A stretch of 64,000 nt of DNA from Fredinandcohnia onubensis (GCF_002734285.1 NZ_NSEA01000023.1:124001-188000), one strand, 5' to 3'. Counted from the first letter of the stretch, positions 17,509-29,441 are shown. Numbers and translations: made by a program. Notes: generated from the letters alone by a model not told the origin.

Positions 17509-18843
17509 TTAATACATTGTCATATACTGCTCTCTCTCCCATGGATGAACCTGGGTACGGAACATGTCCCATTCAATCTCTTTTGCTTCAATGAAGTGTT
17601 CGAACAGATGTCCGCCTAATGCTTTGATTAGCACTTCATCCTGCTTTAACATATCTAATGCAAGAGATAAAGTTGGTGGTAAATCCACAATGCCAGCTTC
17701 ATTACGCTCTTCTTTATTCATTACATAGATATTTCTGTCAACAGGTGCTGGTGGTGTCAACTTGTTCTTGATACCATCTAATCCTGCAGCTAATAATACA
17801 GCCATTGCCATATAAGGGTTTGCTGCTGGGTCAACTGAACGCACCTCAACACGTGTGCTTAAACCACGTGAAGCCGGGATACGAACAAGTGGACTTCTAT
17901 TTTGAGCTGACCAAGCCACATAACAAGGTGCTTCATAACCAGGTACTAATCGTTTATATGAGTTTACAGTTGGATTCGTAACAGCTGTAAAATTAGGAGC
18001 ATGTTTTAAAATACCCGCGATGAAATGTCTTGCATTATCACTTAATTGTAGATCCGCATTTGGATCAAAGAATGCATTTTCCCCACCTTTGAATAATGAT
18101 AGATTACAGTGCATTCCTGAACCCGCTACTCCAAATAATGGTTTTGGCATAAAGGTTGCATGTAAACCATGTTTACGAGCAATTGTTTTTACAACAAGCT
18201 TAAAGGTCTGAATTTCATCACATGCTGTTAAAGCATCTTCGTATTTAAAATCAATTTCGTGTTGTCCAGGTGCAACTTCATGGTGAGAAGCTTCAATTTC
18301 AAATCCCATTTCCTCAAGCTCTAACACGATATCACGGCGACAGTTTTCACCAAGGTCTGTTGGAGCTAAGTCAAAGTAACCACCATTATCGTTAAGTTCA
18401 AGTGTTGGTTCACCTTTTTCATTTAACTTAAATAAGAAAAATTCTGGTTCAGGGCCGAGATTGAAATCCGTAAATCCTAGTTCTTCCATTTCTTTCAAGA
18501 CTCTCTTTAAATTGTTACGAGGGTCCCCTTCAAATGGAGTACCATCCGCATTATGAATATCACAAATTAAACGAGCAACCTTCCCTTTTTCCGCAGTCCA
18601 TGGGAAAACTACCCATGTATTTAAATCAGGAAATAGGTACATATCTGATTCTTCGATACGAACGAAGCCTTCAATTGAAGAGCCATCAAACATCATTTTG
18701 TTGCTCAATGCTTTTTCTAATTGACTTACAGGAATTTCAACGTTTTTGATTGTTCCGAGAATATCTGTGAATTGTAAGCGAATAAATTTTACATTCTCTT
18801 CATTTGCTAAACGAAAAATATCATCTTTCGTATATTTGGACAT
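17509..18843 (-). CDS. glnA: Glutamine synthetase, type I-alpha
   Basis: 444 residues, the Bacillus GSI-alpha length. It makes glutamine from glutamate, ammonia and ATP. Landmarks: FDGSSIEGF near residue 52, the metal-site motifs GPEPEFFLF and [23 protein letters not shown], and [17 protein letters not shown]. Feedback-inhibited GS in Bacillus binds GlnR and TnrA and so relays nitrogen status. It lies downstream of glnR with 53 bases between, an operon whose promoter carries two GlnR sites. Ribosome site GGGGAGG. Confidence 0.98.
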   Translation of the reverse strand: MSKYTKDDIFRLANEENVKFIRLQFTDILGTIKNVEIPVSQLEKALSNKMMFDGSSIEGFVRIEESDMYLFPDLNTWVVFPWTAEKGKVARLICDIHNADGTPFEGDPRNNLKRVLKEMEELGFTDFNLGPEPEFFLFKLNEKGEPTLELNDNGGYFDLAPTDLGENCRRDIVLELEEMGFEIEASHHEVAPGQHEIDFKYEDALTACDEIQTFKLVVKTIARKHGLHATFMPKPLFGVAGSGMHCNLSLFKGGENAFFDPNADLQLSDNARHFIAGILKHAPNFTAVTNPTVNSYKRLVPGYEAPCYVAWSAQNRSPLVRIPASRGLSTRVEVRSVDPAANPYMAMAVLLAAGLDGIKNKLTPPAPVDRNIYVMNKEERNEAGIVDLPPTLSLALDMLKQDEVLIKALGGHLFEHFIEAKEIEWDMFRTQVHPWEREQYMTMY

Positions 18844-18896
18844 TGTGTTTCCTCCCCAACCCTAGTTGTAAGTATAGTTTTGTAATCTATATGCTA

Positions 18897-19298
18897 TTAA
18901 TGAAAAAATCTCGACATATCATTATGATGCGGACCTGATTGCTTTTTAAATCTTCCAGCTTGTAACAATTCATTCCTTAAAAGTTTTCTCAGCTCAGAAT
19001 TAGATATTTCCTGCTTAACAGGCTCAACAGGTTTTTCTTCCGGAACTTGCCCGGAATTTCGGACTGCGAATATTTGTTTAATTCCTGCCAAATTGACTTT
19101 TTGTTCGATCAAGCTCTTTATTTCAAGTAATCGATCAACGTCATTAAATGAATATAATCTTCGATTTGTTTCAGTTCTTGCTGGAGAAATCAAACCATTT
19201 TCCTCATAATAGCGAATTTGCCTTGCAGATAATTCAGTTAATTGCATGACAATTCCAATCGGAAAGAGTGGCATGGAACGTCGAATTTCGTCACTCAT
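18897..19298 (-). CDS. glnR: MerR-family nitrogen repressor GlnR
   Basis: 133 residues (135 in B. subtilis). N-terminal MerR winged helix (about 10-80: [23 protein letters not shown]...[16 protein letters not shown]). The short C-terminal tail ends near MSRFFH and is the autoinhibitory region that feedback-inhibited glutamine synthetase overcomes. The ATG at 19298 follows GGAGGATCCCAT; the ORF opens at 19319 without a ribosome site. It represses its own operon under nitrogen excess. Confidence 0.96.
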   Translation of the reverse strand: MSDEIRRSMPLFPIGIVMQLTELSARQIRYYEENGLISPARTETNRRLYSFNDVDRLLEIKSLIEQKVNLAGIKQIFAVRNSGQVPEEKPVEPVKQEISNSELRKLLRNELLQAGRFKKQSGPHHNDMSRFFH

Positions 19299-19330
19299 AT
19301 GGGATCCTCCTTTTCGCAATGAATAAGTTA

Positions 19331-19381
19331 ATATTATATGATGTTAGATTATCTGTCAACACCATGTCAGAAAACATAACA
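19331..19381 (-). promoter_or_regulatory. glnRA promoter with two GlnR/TnrA operators
   Basis: Operator A, TGTTAGATTATCTGTCA (19342-19358), and operator B, TGTCAGAAAACATAACA (19365-19381), both fit TGTNA-N7-TNACA on one strand or the other. The minus-strand -35 TTGACA (complement 19354-19359) overlaps operator A. A -10 TAATAT (complement 19331-19336) follows at 17-base spacing, with TATAAT at 15 as an alternative. Two tandem sites match the B. subtilis glnRA layout. Confidence 0.87.
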
Positions 19382-19392
19382 TAGAAATATAT

Positions 19393-19419
19393 ATAAAAAA
19401 AAGAGGAAATTAATCCTCA
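19393..19419 (-). terminator. Terminator of ynbB
   Basis: GAGGA / TCCTC short stem overlapping the ynbB stop, followed on the minus strand by eight T. Confidence 0.6.
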
Positions 19420-20690
19420 GTTTTTATTGAAATTAGTTGTTTAGTAAGTAAATGGTTAAGCGCAAGGCAAATGGCAATTTTCACATGAGAATAGGTAAGT
19501 CCACCTTGTACATATGCAACGTATGGAGGACGTGTTGGACCATCCGCTGTTAATTCAATGCTTGCACCTTGAATAAACGTTCCTGCTGCCATGATCACAT
19601 CATCCTCATACCCTGGCATATAACTTGGATATGGCGTTACATGTGAGTTTATTGGCGATGCATATTGGATTGCTTGACAGAAGGCAACCATCATGTCTTT
19701 GTTATCAAATTGAACAGATTGAATTAAATCTGTCCTTTCACAATCCCAGCTTGGCTCTGTTTTTAAACCGATTTTTTCTAATATCGCAGCTGTAAATACG
19801 GCTCCTTTTAATGCTTGTCCAACAATATGAGGTGCAAGGAATAATCCCTGATACATTTCCTGTAGCGAATAAAGAGATGCCCCTGCCTCCGCACCAATGC
19901 CAGGCGACGTCATTCGATAAGAGCAAGCTTCAACAAGTTCTTTTTTCCCTACTAAATATCCGCCCGTTTTTGCAAGTCCGCCTCCTGGGTTTTTAATAAG
20001 CGAGCCAGCAATTAAATCAGCTCCAACATGACATGGCTCTTGTAATTCAACGAATTCACCATAACAATTATCAACGAAAACAACAACATCAGACTTGATT
20101 TCTTTGACGAACCGGACCATTTCTTTTATTTCCGCAATCGTAAAGGAAGGCCTTGTTGCATATCCTTTTGAACGCTGAATTCCAATCATTTTTGTATTTT
20201 CATGAATGGCATTTTTTATTGCTTCAAAATCAGGTCTTCCTTCAGGTGTAAGATCGACTGTATTATAGCCGATATGAAACTCCTTTAAGGACCCATTTCC
20301 TGTACCTCTAATGCCTACAATTTCTTCTAATGTATCATATGGATTTCCTGTAATATAAAGCAATTCATCATTCGGTCGTAACACTCCAAATAACGCAATT
20401 GAAATAGCATGCGTCCCCGAAATGATTTGTGGACGTACAAGTGCGGCTTCACCCCCAAAAATATGGGCGTACACCGCTTCCAATGTATCTCGTCCAATAT
20501 CATCATAGCCATAACCCGTGGAGGGAATGAAATGAGAATCACTTACTCGATTTTCTTGAAAGCTTTTTAATACTCGAAATTGATTATAATCGATATTCTT
20601 ATCAATCTTCGTATGTACCTCATTAATTTGTTTTTCGGTTTCTTCAACTAATTTCGAAATTAGTTGACCATAATCTAATTCTGTAAACAT
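19410..20690 (-). CDS. ynbB: YnbB, PLP-dependent cystathionine/methionine-lyase-like protein ('aluminium resistance' family)
   Basis: 426-residue fold-type I PLP protein. Motifs: FIPSTGYGYDDIGRDTLE, VRPQIISGTHAI, DNCYGEFVE, and the probable PLP lysine in SLIKNPGGGLAKTGGY. The family carries an old aluminium-resistance label and is often annotated as a methionine gamma-lyase-like protein; the true substrate is not established. It lies 13 bases after hflX, probably cotranscribed, and upstream of glnR as in B. subtilis. Confidence 0.93.
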   Translation of the reverse strand: MFTELDYGQLISKLVEETEKQINEVHTKIDKNIDYNQFRVLKSFQENRVSDSHFIPSTGYGYDDIGRDTLEAVYAHIFGGEAALVRPQIISGTHAISIALFGVLRPNDELLYITGNPYDTLEEIVGIRGTGNGSLKEFHIGYNTVDLTPEGRPDFEAIKNAIHENTKMIGIQRSKGYATRPSFTIAEIKEMVRFVKEIKSDVVVFVDNCYGEFVELQEPCHVGADLIAGSLIKNPGGGLAKTGGYLVGKKELVEACSYRMTSPGIGAEAGASLYSLQEMYQGLFLAPHIVGQALKGAVFTAAILEKIGLKTEPSWDCERTDLIQSVQFDNKDMMVAFCQAIQYASPINSHVTPYPSYMPGYEDDVIMAAGTFIQGASIELTADGPTRPPYVAYVQGGLTYSHVKIAICLALNHLLTKQLISIKTED

Positions 20691-20703
20691 GATGTTTTCC
20701 CCT

Positions 20704-21969
20704 TTATGAATGAAAATCGTCTAGTTGAACATTCAATGAGTGACTAGGAAAAATAAAACCTGTGCAATCGTATTTTTCCGCTTCTTCATTGTAACGGAGT
20801 TCTTTCAAAATCGTTTCTTGTTTTAAATGTGCTAATAGTCTACCTTCCGAGCTAGGTAACGAAACCTTGTATTCTTTCATCTCCTCAATCATTGAATCCT
20901 CTACCCTTGTTTTAATCACCAGTAAATCATTTTCATCAAATGCACTGACTAAAATGGATTTAGATGTTGACGAAGGAACAAAATCAGGGTGAATTTTATC
21001 TTTTTTATTATATATAGTCAAAATCGGAATTGATTCAACGCCTAGTTCATCTAAAAGCTTTATGACCGTTTTTTCATGATTAAAATAATCAGGATTTGAA
21101 GAATCAACCACATGAACAATTAAATCCGCTTCTTTTACCTCTTCTAAAGTAGAGCGAAACGCAGCTATTAGCGAAGTAGGCAAATCTTGAATAAATCCTA
21201 CTGTATCCGTTAATAGTGTAGTTAATCCACAAGGAAGAATCATTTTACGAGTCATTGGGTCAAGTGTCGCAAACAATAAATTTTCTTCAAATGAATCTGC
21301 CTCAGTTAGTCTATTAAATAATGTCGATTTCCCCGCATTCGTATAACCTACCAACGCTATTTGATATGTATTATTTTTCTTTCTTCGTTCGCGATAGCGC
21401 TCCCTGTGCTGTACAATTACTGATAATTGATTTTTGATATCATCAATCCGCTTATGGATATGTCTTCTATCGGTCTCAAGTTTTGTTTCCCCCGGACCTC
21501 TCGTCCCAATTCCACCACCGAGTCTTGATAATTCAATCCCCTTACCCGTTAATCGGGGTAATAGATACTGGAGCTGGGCTAACTCTACCTGTAATTTTCC
21601 TTCTTTTGAATTTGCTCTTGAAGCAAAGATGTCCAGAATCAGCTGGGTTCGATCAATCACTCTGGCTTGTAGACTAGAAGATAGATTCCTTACCTGGCTT
21701 GGGGATAACTCATCATTAAAAATGATTACATCAGGTTCTAGTTCTTCTTCAAGATGCACTAACTCTTCCACTTTTCCTTTTCCAATGTATGTAGCTGGAT
21801 GGACTTTTGCACGCTTTTGCGTAACAGTCATCATAACTTGGCCCTTGGCAGTTTTAGTTAATGACTGTAATTCTTCGAGCGAATATTCAAACCGACTTTC
21901 GTCTTCGTTTTGAATGTGGCAGCCTACAAGTATCGCTTTTTCCATATCTTTCTTTTGTTCATTTACCAA
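20704..21969 (-). CDS. hflX: Ribosome-associated GTPase HflX (YnbA)
   Basis: 421 residues. N-terminal HflX domain with [10 protein letters not shown] and FNDELSPSQ, a glycine-rich linker [19 protein letters not shown], then a G domain with G1 GYTNAGKS (208-215), G3 DTVGF and G4 NKKD. HflX binds the 50S subunit and splits stalled ribosomes after stress. The start may be TTG at 21969 (AGGT 7 bases before) or ATG at 21945, which would give 413 residues. It lies downstream of spoVK and upstream of ynbB. Confidence 0.95.
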   Translation of the reverse strand: MVNEQKKDMEKAILVGCHIQNEDESRFEYSLEELQSLTKTAKGQVMMTVTQKRAKVHPATYIGKGKVEELVHLEEELEPDVIIFNDELSPSQVRNLSSSLQARVIDRTQLILDIFASRANSKEGKLQVELAQLQYLLPRLTGKGIELSRLGGGIGTRGPGETKLETDRRHIHKRIDDIKNQLSVIVQHRERYRERRKKNNTYQIALVGYTNAGKSTLFNRLTEADSFEENLLFATLDPMTRKMILPCGLTTLLTDTVGFIQDLPTSLIAAFRSTLEEVKEADLIVHVVDSSNPDYFNHEKTVIKLLDELGVESIPILTIYNKKDKIHPDFVPSSTSKSILVSAFDENDLLVIKTRVEDSMIEEMKEYKVSLPSSEGRLLAHLKQETILKELRYNEEAEKYDCTGFIFPSHSLNVQLDDFHS

Positions 21970-22049
21970 TCAATTTACCTACTTTCATGGAAGGTGATTT
22001 TCTTACGTTATCATATCAAATTTATTGAAACTATACCAATTTGAAATAA

Positions 22050-22076
22050 ATAAACCGCCTAGTAATAGGCGGCACG
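22050..22076 (-). terminator. Terminator of spoVK
   Basis: CCGCCTA (22055-22061), loop GTAA, TAGGCGG (22066-22072), with TTTATTTA following on the minus strand. Confidence 0.75.
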
Positions 22077-22077
22077 T

Positions 22078-23025
22078 TTATTCTTTGAAAATCAAATCCT
22101 GTGTTCTAATTGTCTGAAGGTCCTGTTTACTATACGTATCGTCGATTAATAATCTCATTGCTTGACTTCGAATTGATTTTTCGATGATATTCCGAACATA
22201 ACGCCCATTACTAAATTTTCCGGGGTAAGAATCCATTTTAACAGCGAGTAAATGCTCACGTAATTTTCTTTCTGCCTCCGGACTGAATACATATTCACGT
22301 TCCACCATCATTTTTGCTGAAATTTCCATTAATTGTTCAACCGTATAATCCGGAAAATCAATAACAAGTGGAAAACGAGAGTATAATCCTGGATTTAAAG
22401 ATAAGAAATGCTCCATTTCTTTTGAGTATCCCGCTAAAATCAAAACAAATTCGTGCTGCTTATCTTCCATATGTTTTACCAACGTATCGATAGCTTCTTT
22501 ACCAAAGTCCTTTTCTCCACCTCTAGCTAGGGAATACGCCTCATCAATGAATAAAATGCCACCAATTGCCTTTTTAATTAAATCTCTTGTCTTTTGTGCG
22601 GTATGACCAATATATTCCCCGACCAGATCGGCTCTTTCTGCTTCAATGAGATGCCCTTTTGATAGGACGTTCATTTGCAGAAATAATTTCCCTAATAAGC
22701 GAGCAACAGTTGTCTTACCTGTTCCAGGATTCCCTTTAAACATCATGTGTAATGCTTGTTTTCCTACCTTTAAACCCTGTTCTTCTCTTTTTTTATTAAT
22801 ATAAATCCAGGCATAGATTTCCTTTACCATTTTCTTCATTTCATCCATACCAACAAGAGCGCTCATTTCTTCCTCTATTTCTTTTAGAGCTGTATGTTTT
22901 GTCTGGACTTTCGTTGAAATGGCTTCTTTAGATGTCGAGTGTAATACTTTTAACTTCTTTTTCTCTCCATTTAAAACGACATTTATTTGTCCATTGTTCT
23001 TCATTGTAATGGGTTGTTGGTCCAA
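22078..23025 (-). CDS. spoVK: Stage V sporulation protein K, AAA+ ATPase
   Basis: 315 residues. A variable N-terminal ~50 residues precede a CbxX/CfxQ-type AAA+ core: Walker A GNPGTGKTT (98-106), Walker B ILFIDEAYSL, and the sensor/arginine region SRFPLVIDFPDY. SpoVK is a mother-cell (sigma-E) protein needed for spore maturation; its client is unknown. Start is TTG at 23025 after AGAGGTGA. It is followed by hflX but ends in its own hairpin. Confidence 0.93.
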   Translation of the reverse strand: MDQQPITMKNNGQINVVLNGEKKKLKVLHSTSKEAISTKVQTKHTALKEIEEEMSALVGMDEMKKMVKEIYAWIYINKKREEQGLKVGKQALHMMFKGNPGTGKTTVARLLGKLFLQMNVLSKGHLIEAERADLVGEYIGHTAQKTRDLIKKAIGGILFIDEAYSLARGGEKDFGKEAIDTLVKHMEDKQHEFVLILAGYSKEMEHFLSLNPGLYSRFPLVIDFPDYTVEQLMEISAKMMVEREYVFSPEAERKLREHLLAVKMDSYPGKFSNGRYVRNIIEKSIRSQAMRLLIDDTYSKQDLQTIRTQDLIFKE

Positions 23026-23099
23026 GAGCTCTCACCTCTCATTTCAGTACATTATACGTTGTTGGGTTAATTTCGTGACAAAAGCCCAAGGAAAAAACA

Positions 23100-23220
23100 A
23101 AAGTGTAAGCGCCTTGTTCAGCCCCGACAAGCATAAGACGATTTAGAATAGAAGGCGCTCTTTGCCTTCAATTCTAAAGTGGCTTATGACCTCGCGGGGC
23201 TAGGCGCTGGAACTGGACGT
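23100..23220. repeat. Large nested intergenic hairpin, likely dispersed Bacillus repeat
   Basis: The gap 23026-23430 holds no gene but one conspicuous structure. Arms pair in order: AGCGCC (23108) with GGCGCT (23203), AGCCCCG (23120) with CGGGGCT (23195), CATAAG (23132) with CTTATG (23183), ATTTAGAAT (23141) with ATTCTAAA (23171), and GAAGGC (23151) with GCCTTC (23164). It is GC-richer than its surroundings. From memory, near-identical elements occur many times in Bacillus-group genomes; only one copy is in this window, so repetitiveness is not shown here. Confidence 0.7.
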
Positions 23221-23385
23221 AAATTGTTAGACTTTTCCTTTTCCCTTTTTATTTCTACAATTTTCTCACTTTTATTACAAAAGACTCTTGCTTTTTGTCA
23301 AAGATTGCGCTTTCCCGGAAAATATTCCATAACACTATAAGTATATGAGCCAATTTACAAATCTTGAAGAAAAATTAGACAAGAT

Positions 23386-23427
23386 GAAAAAAACAACCTT
23401 ACTTTTACAAGTAAGGTTGTTTTTCGG
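23386..23427 (-). terminator. Terminator of hfq
   Basis: AACAACCTTACTT (23392-23404) / AAGTAAGGTTGTT (23409-23421) with a T run on the minus strand. Confidence 0.9.
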
Positions 23428-23430
23428 ATA

Positions 23431-23655
23431 TTATTCAAGCTCAAGTTTAATGTTTTTTTGTGGAGCGAAAGTAGAGATTGCGTGCTTATAAATAAGCTGC
23501 TGCTTGCCTTCAGTTTCTAATAGAACTGTAAAGTTATCAAAGCCTTTCACTAATCCTCGTAATTGGTATCCATTTAATAAGAATACAGTTACAAATGTCC
23601 CATCCTTACGTAGTGTGTTTAAAATTTGGTCTTGGATATTGATTGCTTGTTTCAT
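23431..23655 (-). CDS. hfq: RNA chaperone Hfq
   Basis: 74 residues. Sm1 motif (about 15-50: [29 protein letters not shown]) and Sm2 ([12 protein letters not shown]). It is a hexameric RNA-binding ring. ATG at 23655 follows GGAGGA; the frame is open further upstream but without a start site. The gene order miaA-hfq is conserved. Confidence 0.97.
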   Translation of the reverse strand: MKQAINIQDQILNTLRKDGTFVTVFLLNGYQLRGLVKGFDNFTVLLETEGKQQLIYKHAISTFAPQKNIKLELE

Positions 23656-23749
23656 GAAATGTCCTCCTCTTGAATCTTCGGCGCAATATGCCGAAACTGT
23701 CATTGCCCAATTTTGGACAATCGAATACATCTTATTATTATCTATTCTC

Positions 23750-24697
23750 TTAAATTCCTAGCTTTCCTGCTATATATTTATAAATTTCATTAAATTTTTC
23801 TTCAAACTCATTATTTGCTGACATATCAAACCATTTTACATCCATTTTATTTCGAAACCATGTTAATTGTCGCTTTGCATATCTGCGAGTATTTTGTTTT
23901 AGTTGTTGGATTGCTTCTTCTAGGGATGATGACCCATCTAAATAACTATAAAGTTCTTTATATCCAATTGCTTGGATGGATTGGCAATCTCGTAAACCTT
24001 GCGAACGGAATGATGAAACCTCTTCAAGCAGTCCTGACTCTATCATCAAGTCAACTCTATGGTTAATACGATCATACAATTTCTCTCGTTCCATTGTTAA
24101 TCCAATTAGGGAAACATCATAGATAAGTTCATGTTTTTGCCCCTCCAAATATTCGGTCATTGTTTTCCCGGTTGTTTTATAAATCTCTAGGGCTCGAATG
24201 ACTCTTCTTACATTGTTAGGGTGTATTCGTACTGCGCTGTCCGGGTCTATTTCTTTAAGTTCCCGATAAAGAGGTTCAACTCCCCTTTCAGCAACTTTTT
24301 GTTCAAGTATATTCCGATACTCGGGATTTGAGGCATCTTCTGTAAATTGATAATCATATAATACAGATTGTATATAAAGCCCTGTACCCCCAACAATCAT
24401 CGGTAATTTACCACGATTATGTATTTCCGTAATTAACTTTCTAACAACCTCTTGAAACTCCGCTACCGAAAAACTCTCATGTGGTTCCTTAATATCGATG
24501 AGATGGTGTGGTATCCCTTCCATTTCATCTCTTGTGATTTTGGCAGTACCGATATCCATCCCTTTATAAATTTGCATGGAATCTCCACTTATAATTTCGG
24601 CATTAAGCTTTTTAGCAAGCTCTATACTTAGTTTCGTTTTTCCAACTGCGGTTGGACCAATTAGAACGACAAGCTTTTCTTTTTTCAATTCTTCCAA
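23750..24697 (-). CDS. miaA: tRNA dimethylallyltransferase MiaA
   Basis: 315 residues. It adds a dimethylallyl group to A37 of tRNAs reading UNN codons. P-loop GPTAVGKT (14-21), the conserved [33 protein letters not shown] and GGTGLY are all present. MiaB, encoded at 30882-32411, methylthiolates the product. Start is likely TTG at 24697 (AAAGG upstream). It lies 95 bases before hfq and is probably cotranscribed with it. Confidence 0.97.
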   Translation of the reverse strand: MEELKKEKLVVLIGPTAVGKTKLSIELAKKLNAEIISGDSMQIYKGMDIGTAKITRDEMEGIPHHLIDIKEPHESFSVAEFQEVVRKLITEIHNRGKLPMIVGGTGLYIQSVLYDYQFTEDASNPEYRNILEQKVAERGVEPLYRELKEIDPDSAVRIHPNNVRRVIRALEIYKTTGKTMTEYLEGQKHELIYDVSLIGLTMEREKLYDRINHRVDLMIESGLLEEVSSFRSQGLRDCQSIQAIGYKELYSYLDGSSSLEEAIQQLKQNTRRYAKRQLTWFRNKMDVKWFDMSANNEFEEKFNEIYKYIAGKLGI

Positions 24698-24842
24698 TCA
24701 ATCACTACCTTTACCTCAATTCATACTATTATCGTAACATAGATAATAAGACGAATACTAAATTATTATAACCAAATTGACTTAGAAAATAACAATTTTC
24801 TTAAACCTTTTCAATAGTTACCTACTACTTTTGTCTTATAAA

Positions 24843-24873
24843 GCGAAAACTCGCCCATTTAGCGAGTTTTCCG
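24843..24873 (-). terminator. Terminator of mutL
   Basis: GAAAACTCGC (24845-24854) / GCGAGTTTTC (24862-24871), tail CGCTTTAT on the minus strand. Confidence 0.75.
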
Positions 24874-24891
24874 CCATTTTATATAGTATAT

Positions 24892-26787
24892 TTACATGAC
24901 TCGTTTGAACATTTTTTCCATTTCATAGGTCGAATGGTGTATGATGATTGGTCGACCGTGCGGGCATGTAAACGGATCACTTGTTTTACGGAGCGTTTCA
25001 AGTAATGCAAATATTTCATCGTTGCGTAAATGATGATTCGCTTTTATAGAAGCTTTACAGCTCATCATAATCGCAGCTGCTTCTCTCAATTTCTTAATAT
25101 CTATCTTCTTATCATTAAGCACTTGTTCGATAATTTCCTCAATAACTTCCTTTTCATCACCTTTTGGAAACCATTGTGGGTGTGAGCGTACAATGTAACT
25201 GTTATGGCCAAATGGTTCTAGGAAGATTCCAACCTGTTCTAAATCTTGCTTATGCGCATTTATGTTGATACATTCATCAGTTGAATATTCCAATGTAATC
25301 GGAAGAAGTAGTTCCTGAAGATCAGAAATATTTTCTCCGACCCGTTCTTTGAAATATTCATATTTAATTCGCTCCTGAGCAGCATGCTGATCGATTATAT
25401 ATAAACCATTCTCATTTTGAGCAAGAATATATGTTCCATGCATTTGACCGATTGGATACATAACTGGTACCCGTTCAGCTTCGTTTATTTTTATTTCAGT
25501 ACTTTCAAAATCGGTCTCTTCATTCTCATCCAAGGTAACAGTAGTTGTGAAGTCACTTTCTTCAATTACCAGTTTTTCCCTTTCCTGTGCTCTTTCTTCA
25601 TAAATCGATGGAATTACCTGAGTTTGTGTTTCAATTTTAGGTTCTTCTTTCCTCGAATCCAGTTGAATTGTCTCTACAAATTTAGGGACAAATGGTTGCT
25701 GTTCTCGTGGTTCTGCTTTTATCGAATGCTGAAATACAAATTGTTGCTGCTCCGATTTTTGAACTTCTTTCTTCTTCGGATTTATAGCATCCGGAATTAG
25801 TTGTTTATGTTTAAAAACATCCTTAATTCCTTGATCAATTAATTGATTAAGTTCTTGTTCTTTACTAATTCTAACCTCTAGTTTTGCTGGATGGACATTC
25901 ACATCAACTAACAATGGGTCCATCTTAATATCGAGCAAGACAATCGGAAATCTTCCAATCGGTAACAGGGTATGGTAGCCTTGCTGAATAGCCTTAACTA
26001 GTGGATAATTTCTTATATATCTACCATTAATAATGGTTGATATATAGTTTCTCGATGCCCTTGTAACTTCAGGCATGGATATAAAGCCTTCTACATTAAA
26101 GTCTAATGATTGCAAATGAATAGGCACCGTTTGCTTTGCAATTCCTGGACCATAGATTGCAGCAAGTACTTGTCTAACATCTCCATTGCCACTTGTATAT
26201 AAAAGTCGTTTTCCATTATGCAATAACCGAAAGGAAACTTCCGGGTGAGCAAGAGCAATCCGGTTCACAGCATCCGTAATATTGCCAAGCTCTGTATGAA
26301 CGGTTTTTAAATATTTTAAGCGAGCTGGAGTATTAAAAAAGAGATTAGAAACCGTGATGTCAGTTCCTTTACGACTATTTGTTGCCTTTTTCTCTACAAA
26401 CTGACCACCTTTTATGAGAATATGGGTACCTGAATTGTCTCCTGTACTTGTCTTCATCTCAAGTTCAGAGACAGAGGCAATACTAGGTAGCGCCTCACCT
26501 CTGAACCCTAATGTCCGAATTCGAAATAAATCATTTTCGTCCTTTATTTTACTTGTTGCATGACGATGAAAGGCATTCACACAGTCTTCACTATCCATGC
26601 CGTCACCATTGTCAATAATTCGTATTTTGGAAAGGCCTGCTTCTTCTATTTCAATTTCGATAACAGTACTGTTTGCGTCAATGGCATTCTCAACTAATTC
26701 CTTCACAACTGAGGCAGGCCTTTCAACTACTTCCCCTGCTGCTATTTTATTTGAAAGAAGGTCATCTAGTAGAACGATTTTCCCCAT
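24892..26787 (-). CDS. mutL: DNA mismatch repair endonuclease MutL
   Basis: 631 residues. GHKL ATPase domain (about 1-330) with [15 protein letters not shown] and [14 protein letters not shown] variable acidic linker (about 345-440). The C-terminal dimerisation/endonuclease domain carries [12 protein letters not shown] near residues 465-477, the metal-binding motif of nicking MutL proteins, plus CPHGRP near the end. Species with such MutL lack MutH. It lies 56 bases downstream of mutS and is probably cotranscribed. Ribosome site GAGGTGAAGG. Confidence 0.97.
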   Translation of the reverse strand: MGKIVLLDDLLSNKIAAGEVVERPASVVKELVENAIDANSTVIEIEIEEAGLSKIRIIDNGDGMDSEDCVNAFHRHATSKIKDENDLFRIRTLGFRGEALPSIASVSELEMKTSTGDNSGTHILIKGGQFVEKKATNSRKGTDITVSNLFFNTPARLKYLKTVHTELGNITDAVNRIALAHPEVSFRLLHNGKRLLYTSGNGDVRQVLAAIYGPGIAKQTVPIHLQSLDFNVEGFISMPEVTRASRNYISTIINGRYIRNYPLVKAIQQGYHTLLPIGRFPIVLLDIKMDPLLVDVNVHPAKLEVRISKEQELNQLIDQGIKDVFKHKQLIPDAINPKKKEVQKSEQQQFVFQHSIKAEPREQQPFVPKFVETIQLDSRKEEPKIETQTQVIPSIYEERAQEREKLVIEESDFTTTVTLDENEETDFESTEIKINEAERVPVMYPIGQMHGTYILAQNENGLYIIDQHAAQERIKYEYFKERVGENISDLQELLLPITLEYSTDECININAHKQDLEQVGIFLEPFGHNSYIVRSHPQWFPKGDEKEVIEEIIEQVLNDKKIDIKKLREAAAIMMSCKASIKANHHLRNDEIFALLETLRKTSDPFTCPHGRPIIIHHSTYEMEKMFKRVM

Positions 26788-26843
26788 GCCTTCACCTCAT
26801 TTTCTATATCATGGATGTTCAAAAATTCATTGAATCTTCTTTT

Positions 26844-29441
26844 TTATCCTTTTAATTGTTTTTGAATTTCGTATAACTTATTGATGGCCTCTAATGGTGT
26901 TAGTCCTAAAATATCCATATCTTTGATAGATTTCAAGACGTCCTTTTCCTTAGAAGACACATGCTTTTCTTCTTTCTGATAAGACGTCTTCGTTTCCCCA
27001 AAAAATGAAAGCTGTAGATTGTCTGTAAGGTCCTTTGATTCTTCCTTAGTTACAGCTATTTCTTTTTCACCTTGCTCAAGATGATTTAATATTTCTTTTG
27101 CTCGTTCAATTAAGTTTTCAGGGAGCTCAGCAAGTTTTGCTACATGGATCCCATAGCTTTTATCTGCTGCCCCTTCTTTAATTTTATGAAGGAAGACTAC
27201 ATTATCATTTTCCTCTATCGCACTTACATGAACATTTACTAAATTTTCTAGCCCGACTTCTAAATCGGTGAGCTCATGATAATGCGTAGAGAACAATGTG
27301 TGTGCTCCGATATTTTGGTGAATATATTCAATAATAGCTTGTGCAAGCGCCATTCCGTCATAAGTAGATGTCCCACGTCCAATTTCATCAAATAATAATA
27401 AGCTTTTCGATGTTGCGTTGACAATGGCATTTTTTGCTTCAAGCATTTCTACCATAAAAGTACTTTGTCCAGAGATTAAATCATCTGCGGCACCAATACG
27501 AGTAAATACTTGATCATATATCGGTAAAATTGCCTCGCTTGCTGGAACGAAACAACCAATTTGTGCCAAGATTGAGGTAAGTGCAATCTGTCTCATATAC
27601 GTACTCTTACCAGACATATTTGGTCCCGTAATAAGAAGCAATGACCGTCCTTGCTCCAGCACACAATCATTTGGAACATATTCCTGTGCCTGCATTACTT
27701 TTTCAACAACCGGATGACGGCCATCTTTAATATAGAGCTTGTCCTCAGAAAAATGAGGCATACAATAATGGCGTTCTTCACTAATCGTTGCAAAGCATTG
27801 CAGCACATCAAGCTCACTAATGACCTTTGCTAAAGTCTGAAGTCTTGGGATATAGCTCTTAACTTGTTCGCGAATATCAACAAAAAGATCATATTCTAAT
27901 TGGACAATCTTTTCCTCTGCTTCAAGAATTAATGTTTCTTTTTCTTTAAGTTCAGGGGTGATAAAACGTTCCGCATTAGTTAGAGTTTGTTTTCTTTCAT
28001 ACAGACCCTCGGGTAAGTACTGTAAATTCGACTTTGTCACTTCGATATAATATCCAAAGACACGGTTATATCCAATCTTTAAAGACTTTATTCCCGTTTT
28101 CTCTCGTTCCTGTTTTTCTAACGACGCAATCCATGTTTTACCATTTCGACTTGCATCTCGATATTGGTCAAGAGCGGCATTGTAGCCATCTTTAATAATG
28201 TCTCCTTCTTTGATGGACATCGGAGGTGATTCCTTAATGGAACGTTTAAGAAGGTCGGTTAATGATTCACAAAGGTCCATTTGCTTACTAAGATTGTCCG
28301 CATATGGATGTTTCAACTGTGTTATAAGTTGATAAATTCCAGGAGCCTGCTCAAGTGACTTTTTGAGTTGTAAAAGGTCTCTTGCATTTACATTTCCGTA
28401 AGCTACACGTCCCGCCAGTCGTTCAAGGTCATATACTTCCTTCAATAGATCCCTTAATTCTAATCTTTCAAAATAGTTATCAATAAAGGTTTGAACCATG
28501 TTAAGCCGGGCTTCAATTTCATGTTTATTTAATAACGGTCTGTCAATCCAGTGTTTTAACAGACGCCCTCCCATTGCAGTAACTGTTTGGTCTAGAAGCC
28601 AAAGTAATGAACCCTTTTTCCCTTTATTACGAATCGTTTCAGTAAGTTCAAGATTACGTTTTGAATATAGATCAATTTTCATGAATTGATTCGTATAAAA
28701 AATACGTACCTGTTGAAGGTGATCTAGTGAACGCTTTTGCGTTTTTATTAAATAATTTAATAATCTTCCAAAGGTAAGGATCAATTTCTCGTCCTCAAGC
28801 CCCTCGGTAAGCTGTTGTAAATGTTCAGCAACGGTGCAATTATCTTCATACGAAATCGTCACCTGGCACCGTTCTATCATTGCTTTTTTATATTTATCGT
28901 CAAACTCAGTTGAAACAACAACCTCTTTTACACCATTCGCATAAATTTCTCCGATAACCTCTTCAAACTGAGTAGACAATAATGAGACCCAGTTTTCACC
29001 TGTTGTTAAGTCAGTTAATGCAAATCCGAAAGAATCGTCTGAAAAGCTTGAAACAGTTGCTAGAAAATTATTTTCTTTATCTAGTAGGTTTTTACCATCC
29101 ATCACAGTTCCAGGTGTAATTAATTGGATGACTTCTCGTTTTACGACACCTTTTGCCTGTTTTGGATCTTCAGTTTGCTCACAAATCGCAACTTTATATC
29201 CTTGATTCACTAATTGTTCAATATATCCTGCAGCTGAGTGATAAGGAACCCCGCACATCGGGATTTTTTCTTCGACACCACCATCTCTAGCCGTTAACGT
29301 TATTTCTAAAATTTGTGATGCATTAATGGCATCATCAAAGAACATTTCGTAAAAATCACCTAGTCTAAAAAATAAAAAGGCATCCTGATAATCTGCCTTA
29401 ATCGTTAAATATTGCTTTATCATCGGCGTATACTCTGCCAT
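26844..29441 (-). CDS. mutS: DNA mismatch repair protein MutS
   Basis: 865 residues. Mismatch-binding domain with [15 protein letters not shown] (the Phe-X-Glu wedge equivalent near residue 30), connector, core and clamp domains, and C-terminal ABC-type ATPase with GPNMSGKST near residues 603-610, [15 protein letters not shown] and STHYHEL. It recognises mispairs and recruits MutL. It lies 120 bases downstream of cotE, from which a terminator separates it. Confidence 0.98.
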   Translation of the reverse strand: MAEYTPMIKQYLTIKADYQDAFLFFRLGDFYEMFFDDAINASQILEITLTARDGGVEEKIPMCGVPYHSAAGYIEQLVNQGYKVAICEQTEDPKQAKGVVKREVIQLITPGTVMDGKNLLDKENNFLATVSSFSDDSFGFALTDLTTGENWVSLLSTQFEEVIGEIYANGVKEVVVSTEFDDKYKKAMIERCQVTISYEDNCTVAEHLQQLTEGLEDEKLILTFGRLLNYLIKTQKRSLDHLQQVRIFYTNQFMKIDLYSKRNLELTETIRNKGKKGSLLWLLDQTVTAMGGRLLKHWIDRPLLNKHEIEARLNMVQTFIDNYFERLELRDLLKEVYDLERLAGRVAYGNVNARDLLQLKKSLEQAPGIYQLITQLKHPYADNLSKQMDLCESLTDLLKRSIKESPPMSIKEGDIIKDGYNAALDQYRDASRNGKTWIASLEKQEREKTGIKSLKIGYNRVFGYYIEVTKSNLQYLPEGLYERKQTLTNAERFITPELKEKETLILEAEEKIVQLEYDLFVDIREQVKSYIPRLQTLAKVISELDVLQCFATISEERHYCMPHFSEDKLYIKDGRHPVVEKVMQAQEYVPNDCVLEQGRSLLLITGPNMSGKSTYMRQIALTSILAQIGCFVPASEAILPIYDQVFTRIGAADDLISGQSTFMVEMLEAKNAIVNATSKSLLLFDEIGRGTSTYDGMALAQAIIEYIHQNIGAHTLFSTHYHELTDLEVGLENLVNVHVSAIEENDNVVFLHKIKEGAADKSYGIHVAKLAELPENLIERAKEILNHLEQGEKEIAVTKEESKDLTDNLQLSFFGETKTSYQKEEKHVSSKEKDVLKSIKDMDILGLTPLEAINKLYEIQKQLKG

